A stretch of DNA of 64,000 bases from Geodermatophilus ruber (GCF_900114385.1 NZ_FOSW01000005.1:234116-298115), one strand, 5' to 3'; positions 25,895 to 34,550 are shown, counted from the first letter of the stretch. Notes: generated from the letters alone by a model not told the origin. Made by a program: numbers and translations.

Positions 25895-27627
25895 TCGCGA
25901 CAGCGGGCCACGTCGACCACGGCAAGTCCCGCCTCGTCCGCGCCCTCACCGGCATGGAGCCCGACCGGTGGGAGGAGGAGCGCCGCCGCGGCCTGACCAT
26001 CGACCTCGGCTTCGCCTGGACCACGCTGCCCTCGGGCCGCCGGCTCGCGGTCGTCGACGTCCCCGGGCACGAGCGGTTCATCGGCAACATGCTCGCCGGC
26101 GTCGGCTCGGCGCCCGCGGCCCTCGTCGTGGTCGCGGCCGACGACGGCTGGTCGGCGCAGACCGCCGAGCACGTGGCCGTCCTCGACGCCCTGGGGGTGC
26201 GGCACGCGCTGCTCGCCGTCACCAAGGCCGACCTCGCCGACCCCGGGCCCGTGCTCGCCGACGTGCGGGAGCGGCTGGCCCGGACGTCGATGGGGGAGGT
26301 GCCCGGCATCGCGGTCAGCGCGGTGACCGGTGCCGGCGTCCCGGAGGTCGTGGCGGGCCTGGAGGTCCTGCTCGCCGGCCTGCCCGCGCCGGACCGGGCC
26401 GCGCCGGTGCGGCTGTGGATCGACCGCGCTTTTCCGATCCGGGGCGCGGGCACGGTGGTCACCGGCACCCTGGCCGCGGGCAGCGTGGCGCCCGGCGACC
26501 GGTTGCAGCTGGGTGACCGGGAGGTCGGTGTCCGCGCGGTGCAGTCGCTCGGCGAGCCGGTCGAGCGGGCCGGGGCCACTGCCCGCGTGGCGCTCAACCT
26601 GCGCGGCATCGGCGTGGAGGAGCTGGCCCGCGGCGACGCGCTGCTGACGCCGGGCGCGTTCCGGTTCACCGGCGAGGTCGACGTCACCCTCGGGGCCGAG
26701 CCCGAGCGGCTGCCGGCCGAGGCGATCGTGCACGTCGGTTCGGCGGCCGTGGCGGCGCGGCTCCGCCCCCTGGAGGGGGCGGCGGTGCGGCTGCGGCTGG
26801 CCACCCCGCTGCCGCTGCGGGTCGGCGACCGGCTGCTGCTGCGGGACCCCGGTGCGCGGCGGGTGCTGGGCGCCGACGTCCGGGACGTCGACCCGCCCGA
26901 GCTGCGCCGCCGGGGTGCCGCCCGGGCGCGGGCGGCCGAGCTCGCGGCGCAGGCACCCGGGGCCGCCGGCGCCGCCGCCGACCTGGCCCGCCGCCGCGTC
27001 GTCCGGGCCGCGGACTTCGCCGCGATGGGCTGGCCGGTGCCCGAGGGGGCGACGCAGGCGGGGCCGTGGCTGCTCGCCCCCGGGCTGGCCGACGAGCTCG
27101 CCGCGGGGCTTCCCGCGCTGGTCGGGCGGTACCGGCAGCAGCACCCGCTGGAGGCCGGGCCGCCGGTGGCCGTCGTCCGCCGGGAGCTGGGCCTGCCCGA
27201 CGACGAGCTGCTGCGGGCCGTGGTGCGGCCGCCGCTCGCGCTGCGGGAGGGCCGGGTGGCGGTTGCCACCGCCGGCCTGCCGCCCCGGGTGCAGCAGGCC
27301 GTCGACGGCATCCGTGCGCGACTGGCCACCGAGCCGTTCGCCGCCCCCGAGGCCGGGGAGCTGACCGGGGCCGGGCTGGGCCCGCGGGAGCTGGCCGCCG
27401 CGGTCCGCGACGGGCAGCTGGTGAAGATCGCCGAGGGGGTCTACCTGGCGCCGGGCGTGGAGGGGGAGGCCGCTGTCCGCCTGGCCGGCGTGGCGGCACC
27501 GTTCTCGCTCAGCCAGGCGCGGTCGGCCTGGGGGACCACCCGGCGGGTCGCCGTCCCGCTGATGGAGTGGCTCGACGCCCGCGGTGTCACCGAGCGGCTG
27601 CCCGACAACACCCGCCGGCTGCGGTAG
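25885..27627 (+). CDS. selB: Selenocysteine-specific elongation factor SelB
   Basis: 580-aa GTPase that delivers Sec-tRNA to SECIS-marked codons. G1 GHVDHGKS (8-15), G3 DVPGHE (~56-61) and G4 TKAD (~113) are followed by EF-Tu-like domains II and III. The C-terminal winged-helix array (from ~370 to the end, closing with MEWLDARGVTERLPDN) would bind the SECIS hairpin. In this genome it must work with a CUA tRNA and UAG codons. ATG 25885 overlaps selA by 10 nt; GTG 25891 would give a 4-nt overlap instead. The gene itself ends in TAG, followed 11 nt later by a perfect hairpin. Confidence 0.95.
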   Translation: MDVIATAGHVDHGKSRLVRALTGMEPDRWEEERRRGLTIDLGFAWTTLPSGRRLAVVDVPGHERFIGNMLAGVGSAPAALVVVAADDGWSAQTAEHVAVLDALGVRHALLAVTKADLADPGPVLADVRERLARTSMGEVPGIAVSAVTGAGVPEVVAGLEVLLAGLPAPDRAAPVRLWIDRAFPIRGAGTVVTGTLAAGSVAPGDRLQLGDREVGVRAVQSLGEPVERAGATARVALNLRGIGVEELARGDALLTPGAFRFTGEVDVTLGAEPERLPAEAIVHVGSAAVAARLRPLEGAAVRLRLATPLPLRVGDRLLLRDPGARRVLGADVRDVDPPELRRRGAARARAAELAAQAPGAAGAAADLARRRVVRAADFAAMGWPVPEGATQAGPWLLAPGLADELAAGLPALVGRYRQQHPLEAGPPVAVVRRELGLPDDELLRAVVRPPLALREGRVAVATAGLPPRVQQAVDGIRARLATEPFAAPEAGELTGAGLGPRELAAAVRDGQLVKIAEGVYLAPGVEGEAAVRLAGVAAPFSLSQARSAWGTTRRVAVPLMEWLDARGVTERLPDNTRRLR

Positions 27628-27638
27628 TCCTGCGCATC

Positions 27639-27674
27639 CTCGTGCTCTGCCCACGGTGGTGGGCAGAGCACGAG
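27639..27674. terminator. 15-bp hairpin after the selB UAG stop
   Basis: CTCGTGCTCTGCCCA (27639-27653) pairs perfectly with 27660-27674 across a 6-nt loop CGGTGG. It lies between the convergent selB and crotonase genes and is most simply a two-way terminator, although no T-run follows. Its spacing from the UAG also resembles a SECIS hairpin (see findings). Confidence 0.7.
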
Positions 27675-27748
27675 CATCCGCGGAAATCCGGTCAGCCGCC
27701 GGGAGCGCTCGCCCTCATCGGGCCTGTCATGCCGGCAACTCCTCCGGG

Positions 27749-28528
27749 TCAGTCAGCGGCCGGCACCCAGCGGGCGGGGCGCTTCTCCCGGAAGGCGGCG
27801 ATCCCCTCCTGCCCCTCCTCGCTGGCGAAGAAGCGGGCGGAGAGCTCCAGCAGCTCGTCGAAGGACCCGCGCAGCCCGCCGGCACGCAGCAGCCGCTTGG
27901 TCTCGGCCAGCGCGGCGGGCGCCCCCGCGGCCAGCGCGGTGACCTGCGCCGCGACGGCGGCGTCGACCGCGTCGTCGGGCACGCAGACGTCGACGAGCCC
28001 GCCGGCCGCCGCGGCGGCCGCGTCGAACACCTCGCCGGTCAGCAGCAGCCGGTGCGCGACGTGCGGCAGCATCCGCGGCAGGACGACGGCGGAGATCACC
28101 GCGGGCACGATGCCCAGGCGCACCTCGGAGAAGGCGAAGGTGGCCGAGCCGCCGGCGACGACCACGTCACAGGCGGCCAGCAGGCCGACCCCGCCGGCCC
28201 GTGCCGGGCCCCGCACGACCCCGAGCACCGGCTTGGGCGAGCGCCAGACGGTCTCCAGGATCTCCGGGAACTCGTGCACCCCCTGGTCCTCCGCCGCCCC
28301 GCCGGTGGCCTCGGAGAGGTCCATCCCCGAGCAGAAGACCCGCCCGGTGTGGTCCAGCACGATCACCCGCACGTCCTCGTCGTCCAGCGCGTCGGCCAGC
28401 GCGGAGCGCAGCTGCGCCCGCATGGCACGGGAGAGGGCGTTGCGGTTCGAGGGGGAGTCCAGCGTCAGCGTCGCGACCCCGCGCGACACCGAGACCTGCA
28501 GTACCCGGTCAGAAGTCACGCCGGGCAT
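27749..28528 (-). CDS. Enoyl-CoA hydratase/isomerase (crotonase) family protein
   Basis: 259-aa crotonase-fold protein. The oxyanion-hole segments are HTGRVFCSGMDLSEA near residue 60 and RGPARAGGVGLLAACDVVVA near 110. It is a probable 2-enoyl-CoA hydratase in fatty-acid or branched-chain breakdown, but crotonases are too diverse to name a substrate. ATG 28528 was chosen; GTG 28519 (VTSDRVL) is equally good. It is divergent from hemW with a 40-nt gap. Confidence 0.82.
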   Translation of the reverse strand: MPGVTSDRVLQVSVSRGVATLTLDSPSNRNALSRAMRAQLRSALADALDDEDVRVIVLDHTGRVFCSGMDLSEATGGAAEDQGVHEFPEILETVWRSPKPVLGVVRGPARAGGVGLLAACDVVVAGGSATFAFSEVRLGIVPAVISAVVLPRMLPHVAHRLLLTGEVFDAAAAAAGGLVDVCVPDDAVDAAVAAQVTALAAGAPAALAETKRLLRAGGLRGSFDELLELSARFFASEEGQEGIAAFREKRPARWVPAAD

Positions 28529-28568
28529 CCTGCCGGGCGGTGGCGGGCGCGCGGCACACTGGGAGCAG

Positions 28569-29807
28569 ATGAACACCGTCCTGCCCCTGCTGCCGGCCGG
28601 CCCGGCCCGGGATCCGGCCCCGGCGCCCTTCGAGCTCCCCGGCAGCGCCCGCGAGGGCCTGCGCGCCACCCCGTTCGGGCTCTACGTGCACGTGCCCTTC
28701 TGCGCGACCCGCTGCGGCTACTGCGACTTCAACACCTACACCTCCGACGAGCTCGGGCCGGGGGCCAGCCGGGCCCAGTACGCCGGCACCGCGATCGCCG
28801 AGCTGCACCGCGCCGCGCGGACCCTCGGCCCCGACCTCCCGACCGTCTCCACGGTGTTCGTCGGCGGCGGCACGCCCACGCTGCTGCCCGCCGAGGACCT
28901 CGCCGCCGTCCTCGCCGCGGTCCGCGAGCTGTTCCCGGTGGCCGACGACGTGGAGGTCACCACCGAGGCCAACCCGGAGACGGTGACCCCGGCGTCGCTC
29001 GAACGGCTGCGGGCGGCCGGGTTCACCCGGGTGAGCCTGGGCATGCAGTCCGCCGCCGAGCACGTGCTCGCCGTCCTGGACCGCCGGCACACCCCCGGTC
29101 GGGCCGTCGAGGCGGCGCGCGAGGCGCGGGCCGCCGGCTTCGCGCACGTCAACCTCGACCTCATCTACGGGACGCCGGGGGAGACGCAGGCCGACTGGGC
29201 CGCATCGCTGGATGCCGTCCTCGCCGCGCCGGTCGACCACGTCAGCGCCTACGCGCTCATCGTCGAGGAGGGCACCCGGCTGGCCCGCCGGATCGCCCGG
29301 GGCGAGCTCCCGATGCCCGACGACGACGTCCTGGCCGACCGCTACGAGCAGGCCGACGCGACCCTCCGCGGTGCCGGCTTCGACTGGTACGAGGTCTCCA
29401 ACTGGGCCACCGGCGACGCGGCCCGCTGCCGGCACAACGAGCTGTACTGGGCCAACGCCAACTGGTGGGGCGTCGGCCCGGGCGCGCACAGCCACGTCGG
29501 CGGGCTGCGCTGGTGGAACGTCAAGCACCCGGCGGCCTACGCCGACCGGCTGCTGCGCGGGGAGAGCCCGGCGCAGGACTCCGAGCTGCTGGGCGCCGCC
29601 GACCGCGCGCTGGAGACGATCATGCTCGGCATCCGGCTGCGGGAGGGGCTGCCGCTCACCGCGCTCTCGCCGACCGGCCGCGCCCGCGCCGCCGACGCCG
29701 CTGCCCGCGGCCTGCTGGACCCGGCCGCCCACGCGGCCGGCCGGGCCGTCCTCACCGACGGCGGACGGCTGCTCGCCGATGCCGTGGTCCGCGACCTCAC
29801 GGACTAG
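28569..29807 (+). CDS. hemW: Radical SAM heme chaperone HemW
   Basis: 412-aa radical SAM protein. HVPFCATRCGYCDF supplies the CxxxCxxC iron-sulfur ligands near residue 46, followed by FVGGGTPTLL, TTEANPETVTP and the HemW C-terminal domain (RCRHNELYW, GPGAHSHV). HemW, formerly called oxygen-independent coproporphyrinogen oxidase, inserts heme into target proteins. ATG 28569 follows GGGAGCAG. The stop is TAG, one of several ordinary UAG terminators in the window. Confidence 0.93.
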   Translation: MNTVLPLLPAGPARDPAPAPFELPGSAREGLRATPFGLYVHVPFCATRCGYCDFNTYTSDELGPGASRAQYAGTAIAELHRAARTLGPDLPTVSTVFVGGGTPTLLPAEDLAAVLAAVRELFPVADDVEVTTEANPETVTPASLERLRAAGFTRVSLGMQSAAEHVLAVLDRRHTPGRAVEAAREARAAGFAHVNLDLIYGTPGETQADWAASLDAVLAAPVDHVSAYALIVEEGTRLARRIARGELPMPDDDVLADRYEQADATLRGAGFDWYEVSNWATGDAARCRHNELYWANANWWGVGPGAHSHVGGLRWWNVKHPAAYADRLLRGESPAQDSELLGAADRALETIMLGIRLREGLPLTALSPTGRARAADAAARGLLDPAAHAAGRAVLTDGGRLLADAVVRDLTD

Positions 29808-29829
29808 TCCGCAGCCGCCCGCAGCAGGT

Positions 29830-29835
29830 TATGGT
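29830..29835 (+). promoter_or_regulatory. Candidate -10 box (TATGGT) before the DksA/TraR unit
   Basis: TATGGT is the only TANNNT-type element close to a purine-rich upstream stretch in the 299-nt gap after hemW. It would give a ~265-nt leader to the DksA/TraR gene, covering the small frame at 29882. Confidence 0.35.
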
Positions 29836-29881
29836 GCCCGTTCCGGCAACGGCGCCGGACCGGTCCAGGGGGTGGTCAGCG

Positions 29882-30016
29882 ATGGACATGCCCGTGCCCC
29901 GCCAGGCTGTTGGGCGCCTGCCCGGTCCACACCCGCCGCCGGGCCGGCGCCGCGATCCGGCCGCCTGCTGCGCCCTCGCCATGAACCGGCGGGCCCGCGG
30001 CCGGCAGTTCTCCTGA
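29882..30016 (+). CDS. Possible 44-aa small protein or leader peptide
   Basis: An ATG-started frame of 44 codons ending in TGA. The product is Arg/Pro-rich with a central CC pair (PAACCALAMNRRARGRQFS). AGGGGGTGG lies ~8 nt before the ATG and a -10-like element 47 nt upstream. It is located in the leader of the DksA/TraR gene, so it could be an upstream regulatory peptide. I do not recognise the family, and such short frames arise by chance in GC-rich DNA. Confidence 0.3.
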   Translation: MDMPVPRQAVGRLPGPHPPPGRRRDPAACCALAMNRRARGRQFS

Positions 30017-30106
30017 CTCCGTTCCCCGGAGTTGCGCACCTTCCCACGCCGACGCGCCACCGCTCTCGTGACCGCGTTCCCTGCGTTGCACGCACGAGGA
30101 GAACAA

Positions 30107-30436
30107 ATGACCACCAGCAGCATCGACGCCCATGCCCCGCTGTCCGGCGGGGGCCGGTGGGAGCACTTCCGAGCGCGGCTGGAGAGCCAGCGCGCCGAGT
30201 GCGTCCGGGACCGCGAGCTCGCGCTGGCCGACACGGTGCAGTCGCTGCCCGACGACGTCGCGGTCAGCCGCGCCGCCAGCCTGCAGCGGACCATCCAGGA
30301 CATCGACGCCGCGCTGGCCCGGATCACCGCGGGTACCTACGGGTACTGCATGGACTGCGGCACCGAGATCCCCGAGGAGCGGCTGGAGCTGCGGCCTTTC
30401 GTCACCTGTTGCGTGCGCTGCCAACCCCGGCACTGA
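30107..30436 (+). CDS. DksA/TraR-type C4 zinc finger protein
   Basis: 109-aa protein with a helical hairpin (residues ~15-75) and a C4 zinc finger, YCMDCGTEI ... CCVRC, near the C terminus. DksA/TraR proteins insert into the RNA polymerase secondary channel and alter initiation in stress. Small actinobacterial members are less studied, and a polymerase role here is by family only. The ribosome site GAGGAG is well placed before ATG 30107. Confidence 0.85.
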   Translation: MTTSSIDAHAPLSGGGRWEHFRARLESQRAECVRDRELALADTVQSLPDDVAVSRAASLQRTIQDIDAALARITAGTYGYCMDCGTEIPEERLELRPFVTCCVRCQPRH

Positions 30437-30464
30437 CCTCGCCGCGCCGAGCCGCCCCCCGAGG

Positions 30465-30878
30465 TCAGTCCCGCCGCGGGTGGGGCACCGGCGGCTGGGC
30501 CGGGATCGCCGCGGTGGAGGGGCTGGGTGTCTCCACCGGCATGAGCGCGTCGAGATCGAGCACCCGCACGTGGATGACGTTGCGCTGCTGCAGCGCCGCG
30601 CGCAGGGCCCGGTGCAGGCCGTCCTCCAGGTAGAGCTCGCCGTGCCACTGCACCGCATGCGGGAACAGGTCCCCGTAGAAGGTGGAGTCGTCGGCGAGCA
30701 GCGCGTCCAGCGCCAGCTCGCGCTTGGTGGTGGTCAGCGTGTCGAGCCGGATCTGCCGGGGCGGGATCATCGCCCAGTCCCGCGTGGACAGACCGTGGTC
30801 GGGGTAGGGGCGCCCGTCGCGTACCGCTTTGAAGATCAGGGGATCGACCTCCGCTCTCCTGCCCCACGGGGCACCCAC
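30465..30878 (-). CDS. Conserved actinobacterial protein next to hrcA (Rv2375-like, ParB/Srx-like)
   Basis: 137-aa protein conserved in this position beside hrcA in actinobacteria (Rv2375 in M. tuberculosis). The central part [16 protein letters not shown] ... [16 protein letters not shown] ... [24 protein letters not shown] has the layout of ParB/sulfiredoxin-like folds (DGLHRALRA resembling the ParB DGxxR turn); this is my reading, not a proven assignment. The start is GTG 30878 because a TAGGGT -10 lies 8 nt upstream (30887-30892, minus strand). The last ~20 residues are Pro-rich. Function unknown. Confidence 0.72.
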   Translation of the reverse strand: MGAPWGRRAEVDPLIFKAVRDGRPYPDHGLSTRDWAMIPPRQIRLDTLTTTKRELALDALLADDSTFYGDLFPHAVQWHGELYLEDGLHRALRAALQQRNVIHVRVLDLDALMPVETPSPSTAAIPAQPPVPHPRRD

Positions 30879-30886
30879 CGTCGCCC

Positions 30887-30892
30887 ACCCTA
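30887..30892 (-). promoter_or_regulatory. Leaderless -10 box (TAGGGT) of the Rv2375-like gene
   Basis: On the minus strand TAGGGT lies 8 nt before GTG 30878. It decides the start of that gene, which lacks a ribosome site. Confidence 0.5.
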
Positions 30893-30980
30893 TCGGCCGT
30901 GTCCTGCCGGCGTCGCCGCCCGCGGTCGATGTGGGTGGTTCCACGGCCGCGAGCCGCGCCACGGTCGCGGCACTCGGACG

Positions 30981-30986
30981 TATGCT
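30981..30986 (+). promoter_or_regulatory. -10 box (TATGCT) of hrcA
   Basis: TATGCT lies 6 nt before the CIRCE element, so the transcription start would fall at the CIRCE left arm. Repressor bound there would block initiation. Confidence 0.55.
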
Positions 30987-30992
30987 TCTCAA

Positions 30993-31019
30993 TTGGCACT
31001 CTGTCCGTGCGAGTGCCAG
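30993..31019. promoter_or_regulatory. CIRCE operator (HrcA binding site)
   Basis: TTGGCACTC-N9-GAGTGCCAG is a 9+9+9 inverted repeat matching the CIRCE consensus TTAGCACTC-N9-GAGTGCTAA. It lies ~95 nt before hrcA and just after its -10. HrcA should therefore repress its own hrcA-dnaJ operon and release it on heat shock. Confidence 0.92.
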
Positions 31020-31112
31020 GCGTCGTGCGCGGTGCCGGGGGGAGCGCCGGCCGCGGCCGCGCACCCGCGGGGGTGCCGCACGACGTGTCGACCGGTACGG
31101 GGAGGTGTCACC

Positions 31113-32135
31113 GTGGCGCACGACGAACGCCGCCTGCAGGTCCTGCGCGCGATCGTCCAGGACTTCGTCTCGACCAACGATCCGGTGGGCAGCAAGGCCC
31201 TGGCCGAGCGCCACGACCTCGGTGTCTCACCGGCGACCATCCGCAATGACATGGCGGTGCTCGAGGAGCAGGGGTACATCACCCAGCCGCACACCAGTGC
31301 CGGCCGGGTGCCCACCGACAAGGGGTACCGGCTCTTCGTCGACCGGCTGTCGGCGGTCAAGCCGCTCTCGGCCGCCGAGCGGCGGGCCATCGAGCGGTTC
31401 CTCGACGGCGCCCTGGACCTGCACGACGTCCTCAACCGGACGGTGCGGCTGCTGGCCCAGCTGACCCACCAGGTCGCCGTCGTGCAGTACCCGACGCTGT
31501 CGCGCAGCGCGGTCCGCCACCTCGAGGTGGTGCAGGTGTCCAGCTCCCGGCTGCTGCTGATCCTGATCACCGACACCGGGCGGGTCGAGCAACGGCTGGT
31601 CGACTGCCCGCTCGACATCGACCTCGACGACGTGGCCGACCTGCGAGCGCTGCTGAACTCCGCGTTCGCCGGGGCCAAGCTCGCCGACGCCGGCGGCAAG
31701 GTGCCCGAGCTGCTGGAGACCGCCGCGCCGTCCCTGCGGCCGCTGGTCGCGGCGATGAGCGCCGCCCTCGTCGAGACCCTGGTGGAGCCGGGCGAGGACC
31801 GGCTGGTCGTCGGCGGCACCGCCAATCTGGCCCGCGAGGCGATGGGCTCGCCCGGCGGCCTGCGCGCGCTGCTGGAGGCCTTGGAAGAACAGGTCGTGGT
31901 GCTGCGGTTGATCGGAGAGGTCGACGCCGGCGGTGCGGTGCTGGTCCGCATCGGCGAGGAGAACGCGCACGAGGCGCTCACCGGGGCGTCCGTGGTCTCC
32001 GTCGGCTACGGCTCGGCCGACCGTGCCCTCGGGGGGCTGGGCATCGTAGGACCGACTCGCATGGACTACCCAACGAACATGGCCGCGGTCCGCGCCGTGG
32101 CCCGCTACGTCGGCCAGATCCTGGCCGAGAGCTGA
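31113..32135 (+). CDS. hrcA: Heat-inducible repressor HrcA
   Basis: 340-aa repressor of class I heat-shock genes. The N-terminal winged helix has [25 protein letters not shown] and the recognition segment [11 protein letters not shown] (~39-49). The middle and C-terminal dimerisation/GAF-like domain closes with [21 protein letters not shown] 31113 follows GGGGAGG with good spacing. It is autoregulated by the CIRCE element and followed by dnaJ after 15 nt. Confidence 0.95.
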   Translation: MAHDERRLQVLRAIVQDFVSTNDPVGSKALAERHDLGVSPATIRNDMAVLEEQGYITQPHTSAGRVPTDKGYRLFVDRLSAVKPLSAAERRAIERFLDGALDLHDVLNRTVRLLAQLTHQVAVVQYPTLSRSAVRHLEVVQVSSSRLLLILITDTGRVEQRLVDCPLDIDLDDVADLRALLNSAFAGAKLADAGGKVPELLETAAPSLRPLVAAMSAALVETLVEPGEDRLVVGGTANLAREAMGSPGGLRALLEALEEQVVVLRLIGEVDAGGAVLVRIGEENAHEALTGASVVSVGYGSADRALGGLGIVGPTRMDYPTNMAAVRAVARYVGQILAES

Positions 32136-32150
32136 GGCTGAGAATTCTCG

Positions 32151-33281
32151 ATGGCAACCGACTACTACGGCGTGCTGGGGCTCTCCCGCGGGGCCACCGA
32201 CGCCGAGATCAAGAAGGCCTACCGGCGGTTGGCCCGGGACCTGCATCCCGACGTCAACCCCGACCCGGGGGCCAAGGAGCGCTTCCAGGAGGTCAACCGC
32301 GCCTACCAGGCGCTGACCGACCCGGAGAAGCGGCGGATCGTCGATCTCGGCGGTGACCCGTTCGACAACGGCGCCGGCGCCGGCCCGGGCCCGTTCTCCG
32401 GCGCCGGCTTCGGCGGTCTCGGCGACATCATGGACGCCTTCTTCGGCGGCGGGGGCACCTCGCGCGGCCCGCGCAGCCGCGTCCGCGCCGGCGGGGATGC
32501 GCTGATCCGCATCGAGCTCGGCCTCGACGAGACGGTGTTCGGCACCACCAAGGACATCACCGTCGACACCGCGGTGCTCTGTGACGCCTGCACCGGGGCC
32601 GGGACCGCGCCGGGCACCCACCCGACCACCTGCACCACCTGCGCCGGCCGCGGCGAGGTGCAGAGCGTGCAGCGCTCCTTCCTCGGCCAGGTCGTCTCCA
32701 GCCGCACCTGCCCGACCTGCGCCGGCGTCGGCCAGGTCATCCCTCAGCCGTGCCCGAAGTGCGGGGGCGACGGGCGGGTGCGCGCCCGGCGCACCATCCA
32801 GGTCAAGGTGCCGGCCGGTGTCGAGGACGGCATGCGGATCCGGCTGACCGGCCACGGCGAGGTGGGCCCCGGCGGCGGTCCGGCCGGCGATCTGTACGTG
32901 GAGATCGTCGAGCACCCGCACCCGGTGTTCACCCGGGACGGCGAGGACCTGCACTGCCGGGTCACCCTGCCGATGACCGCCGCGGCCCTGGGCACCAGCC
33001 TCACCCTGGAGACGCTGGACGGCCAGGAGGAGCTCGACGTCCGGCCGGGCACCCAGTCCGGCAGCGTGCTCACCCTCCGCGCCAAGGGGGCGCCGCGGCT
33101 GCGGGCCACCGGCCGGGGCAACCTGGTGGTGCACGTCGAGGTGGAGACGCCGACCCGGCTGGACGCCGAGCAGGAGAAGCTGCTGCGCGAGCTGGCGGTG
33201 CTGCGCGGCGAGGACCGCCCGGCCGCCTCCTCCGACGGGCAGGGCGGGCTGTTCTCCCGGGTCCGGGACGTGTTCAAGTGA
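32151..33281 (+). CDS. dnaJ: Chaperone DnaJ (class A, DnaJ2 type)
   Basis: 376-aa Hsp40 co-chaperone of DnaK. J domain with HPD at ~33-35, Gly/Phe-rich linker (~70-105), then four CxxCxGxG-type zinc motifs ([32 protein letters not shown]) and two substrate-binding barrels. It is in the hrcA operon, so induced by heat through CIRCE. The spacer before its ATG contains the 10-bp palindrome GAGAATTCTC. Its stop overlaps the rsmE GTG. Confidence 0.95.
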   Translation: MATDYYGVLGLSRGATDAEIKKAYRRLARDLHPDVNPDPGAKERFQEVNRAYQALTDPEKRRIVDLGGDPFDNGAGAGPGPFSGAGFGGLGDIMDAFFGGGGTSRGPRSRVRAGGDALIRIELGLDETVFGTTKDITVDTAVLCDACTGAGTAPGTHPTTCTTCAGRGEVQSVQRSFLGQVVSSRTCPTCAGVGQVIPQPCPKCGGDGRVRARRTIQVKVPAGVEDGMRIRLTGHGEVGPGGGPAGDLYVEIVEHPHPVFTRDGEDLHCRVTLPMTAAALGTSLTLETLDGQEELDVRPGTQSGSVLTLRAKGAPRLRATGRGNLVVHVEVETPTRLDAEQEKLLRELAVLRGEDRPAASSDGQGGLFSRVRDVFK

Positions 33282-34042
33282 GCGTGGCGTCCGACGACCG
33301 GATGCCCGAGCTCGACGGCGCGCCGCTGTTCCTGCTCGACGAGCTGCCCGAGGCCGGCGAGCTGCTCGTCGACGGCGCCGAGGGGCGGCACGCGGTCGAC
33401 GTCCTGCGGCTGACGCAGGGCGAGCGGGTGCGCGTGGGCGACGGGCGCGGCGTCGTCGTCGAGGGGGAGGTGCTCGCCGCCGGTCCCGAGGGACTGCGCG
33501 TGCGGGCCCGGGCCCGGCACGAGGTGCCGCCGCCGGCGCTCGAGCTGGTCCTCGTGCAGGCGCTGCCGAAGGGCGAGCGCGGCCCGCTGGCGGTCGAGCT
33601 GGCCACCGAGCTCGGCGTCGATCGGATCGTGCCGTGGGCGGCGTCGCGCTGCGTCACCCGCTGGCGCGAGGACCGCGCGGCCAAGGGCGTCGCCAAGTGG
33701 CGGGCCGCGGCCCGGACGGCCAGCAAGCAGTCCCGCCGTCCGCGCGTTCCCGAGGTCACCGAGCCGATGACCACCCGCCAGGTGTGCGGAGCGCTGGCCG
33801 AGGTCGACCTGGCCCTGGTCCTGCACGAGCAGGCGCGCCACCCGCTGGCGCGCGTCGACCTGCCGGCGGAGGGCGCCGTCGCGGTCATCGTGGGCCCCGA
33901 GGGCGGGCTGAGTGACGGCGAGGTCGTCGCCCTCAGCGCCGCCGGCGCCCGGGCGGTGCGGCTGGGACCGGAGGTGCTGCGCACCTCCACCGCCGGGGCG
34001 GCCGCCCTGGCCGCCCTGTCGGTCCGCACCCGCTGGGCGTAG
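33278..34042 (+). CDS. rsmE: 16S rRNA (uracil-1498-N3)-methyltransferase RsmE
   Basis: 254-aa SPOUT methyltransferase that modifies U1498 of 16S rRNA. An N-terminal PUA-like region ([17 protein letters not shown]) precedes the SPOUT knot with [12 protein letters not shown] and [19 protein letters not shown] 33278 overlaps the dnaJ stop (GTGA). The gene ends in TAG. The hrcA-dnaJ-rsmE order is conserved in actinobacteria. Confidence 0.92.
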   Translation: MSVASDDRMPELDGAPLFLLDELPEAGELLVDGAEGRHAVDVLRLTQGERVRVGDGRGVVVEGEVLAAGPEGLRVRARARHEVPPPALELVLVQALPKGERGPLAVELATELGVDRIVPWAASRCVTRWREDRAAKGVAKWRAAARTASKQSRRPRVPEVTEPMTTRQVCGALAEVDLALVLHEQARHPLARVDLPAEGAVAVIVGPEGGLSDGEVVALSAAGARAVRLGPEVLRTSTAGAAALAALSVRTRWA

Positions 34043-34074
34043 CGGGCCGGTCCGCGCCCCGGCGCGCCGCCCCC

Positions 34075-34080
34075 TAGGGT
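34075..34080 (+). promoter_or_regulatory. Leaderless -10 box (TAGGGT) of the HIT gene
   Basis: TAGGGT lies 6 nt before GTG 34087, so the HIT gene is probably transcribed separately from rsmE. Confidence 0.55.
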
Positions 34081-34086
34081 CGCGGC

Positions 34087-34443
34087 GTGGACGACTGCCT
34101 GTTCTGCCGCATCGTCGCCGGTGAGATCCCCGCCGACGCCGTGCGCGAGACCGACCGGACGCTGGCCTTCCGGGACATCGACCCGCAGGCCCCGACGCAC
34201 GTCCTGGTGATCCCCAGGGAGCACCACCGCAACGTCGCCGCACTGGCCGCGGCGGACCCCGGCCTGCTCGCGGAGCTCGTGGACGCCGCGCACGCGGTCG
34301 CGCAGCAGGAGGGCCTGGTCACCGACGGCTCCGACCCCGGGTACCGGCTGGTCACCAACACCGGCCCGCAGGCGGGGCAGTCGGTCGACCACGTGCACCT
34401 GCACGTCCTCGGCGGCCGGCGGATGACCTGGCCGCCGGGCTGA
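34087..34443 (+). CDS. HIT family nucleotide hydrolase (HinT-like)
   Basis: 118-aa histidine-triad protein that hydrolyses purine nucleoside phosphoramidates and similar adducts. The N-terminal CLFCRIVAGEIPA and the catalytic triad HVHLHVLGG near residue 100 are diagnostic. GTG 34087 is fixed by the -10 box 6 nt upstream and by the normal HinT length. Confidence 0.92.
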   Translation: MDDCLFCRIVAGEIPADAVRETDRTLAFRDIDPQAPTHVLVIPREHHRNVAALAAADPGLLAELVDAAHAVAQQEGLVTDGSDPGYRLVTNTGPQAGQSVDHVHLHVLGGRRMTWPPG

Positions 34444-34472
34444 GCCACCCCCCGGGGGGAACTCGACCGCCG

Positions 34473-34504
34473 CGAGCGGCCTTCGTGGCCACGAAGGCCG
34501 CTCG
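34473..34504. terminator. 32-bp perfect palindrome after the HIT gene
   Basis: A 16+16-bp inverted repeat without spacer, centred on GTGGCCAC. It lies between the HIT gene stop and the next start. As RNA it folds into a strong hairpin with a small loop and probably terminates HIT transcription. As DNA it could also be a dyad binding site. Confidence 0.6.
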
Positions 34505-34550
34505 AGGGGACGGTGATGGCCATTTCCGCCCCGCTCGGAGAGGGTGAGGC

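Noticed and set aside
27625..30000. UAG stops of selB and hemW as in-frame selenocysteine codons of longer proteins
   Set aside because: Both proteins are complete by family length and the downstream sequence is antisense to, or unrelated to, any extension. Only the selB hairpin geometry is kept, as a speculative finding.
32136..32150. GAGAATTCTC palindrome between hrcA and dnaJ as an operator
   Set aside because: It is only 10 bp, lies inside the operon and overlaps the ribosome-site region; chance is the better explanation.
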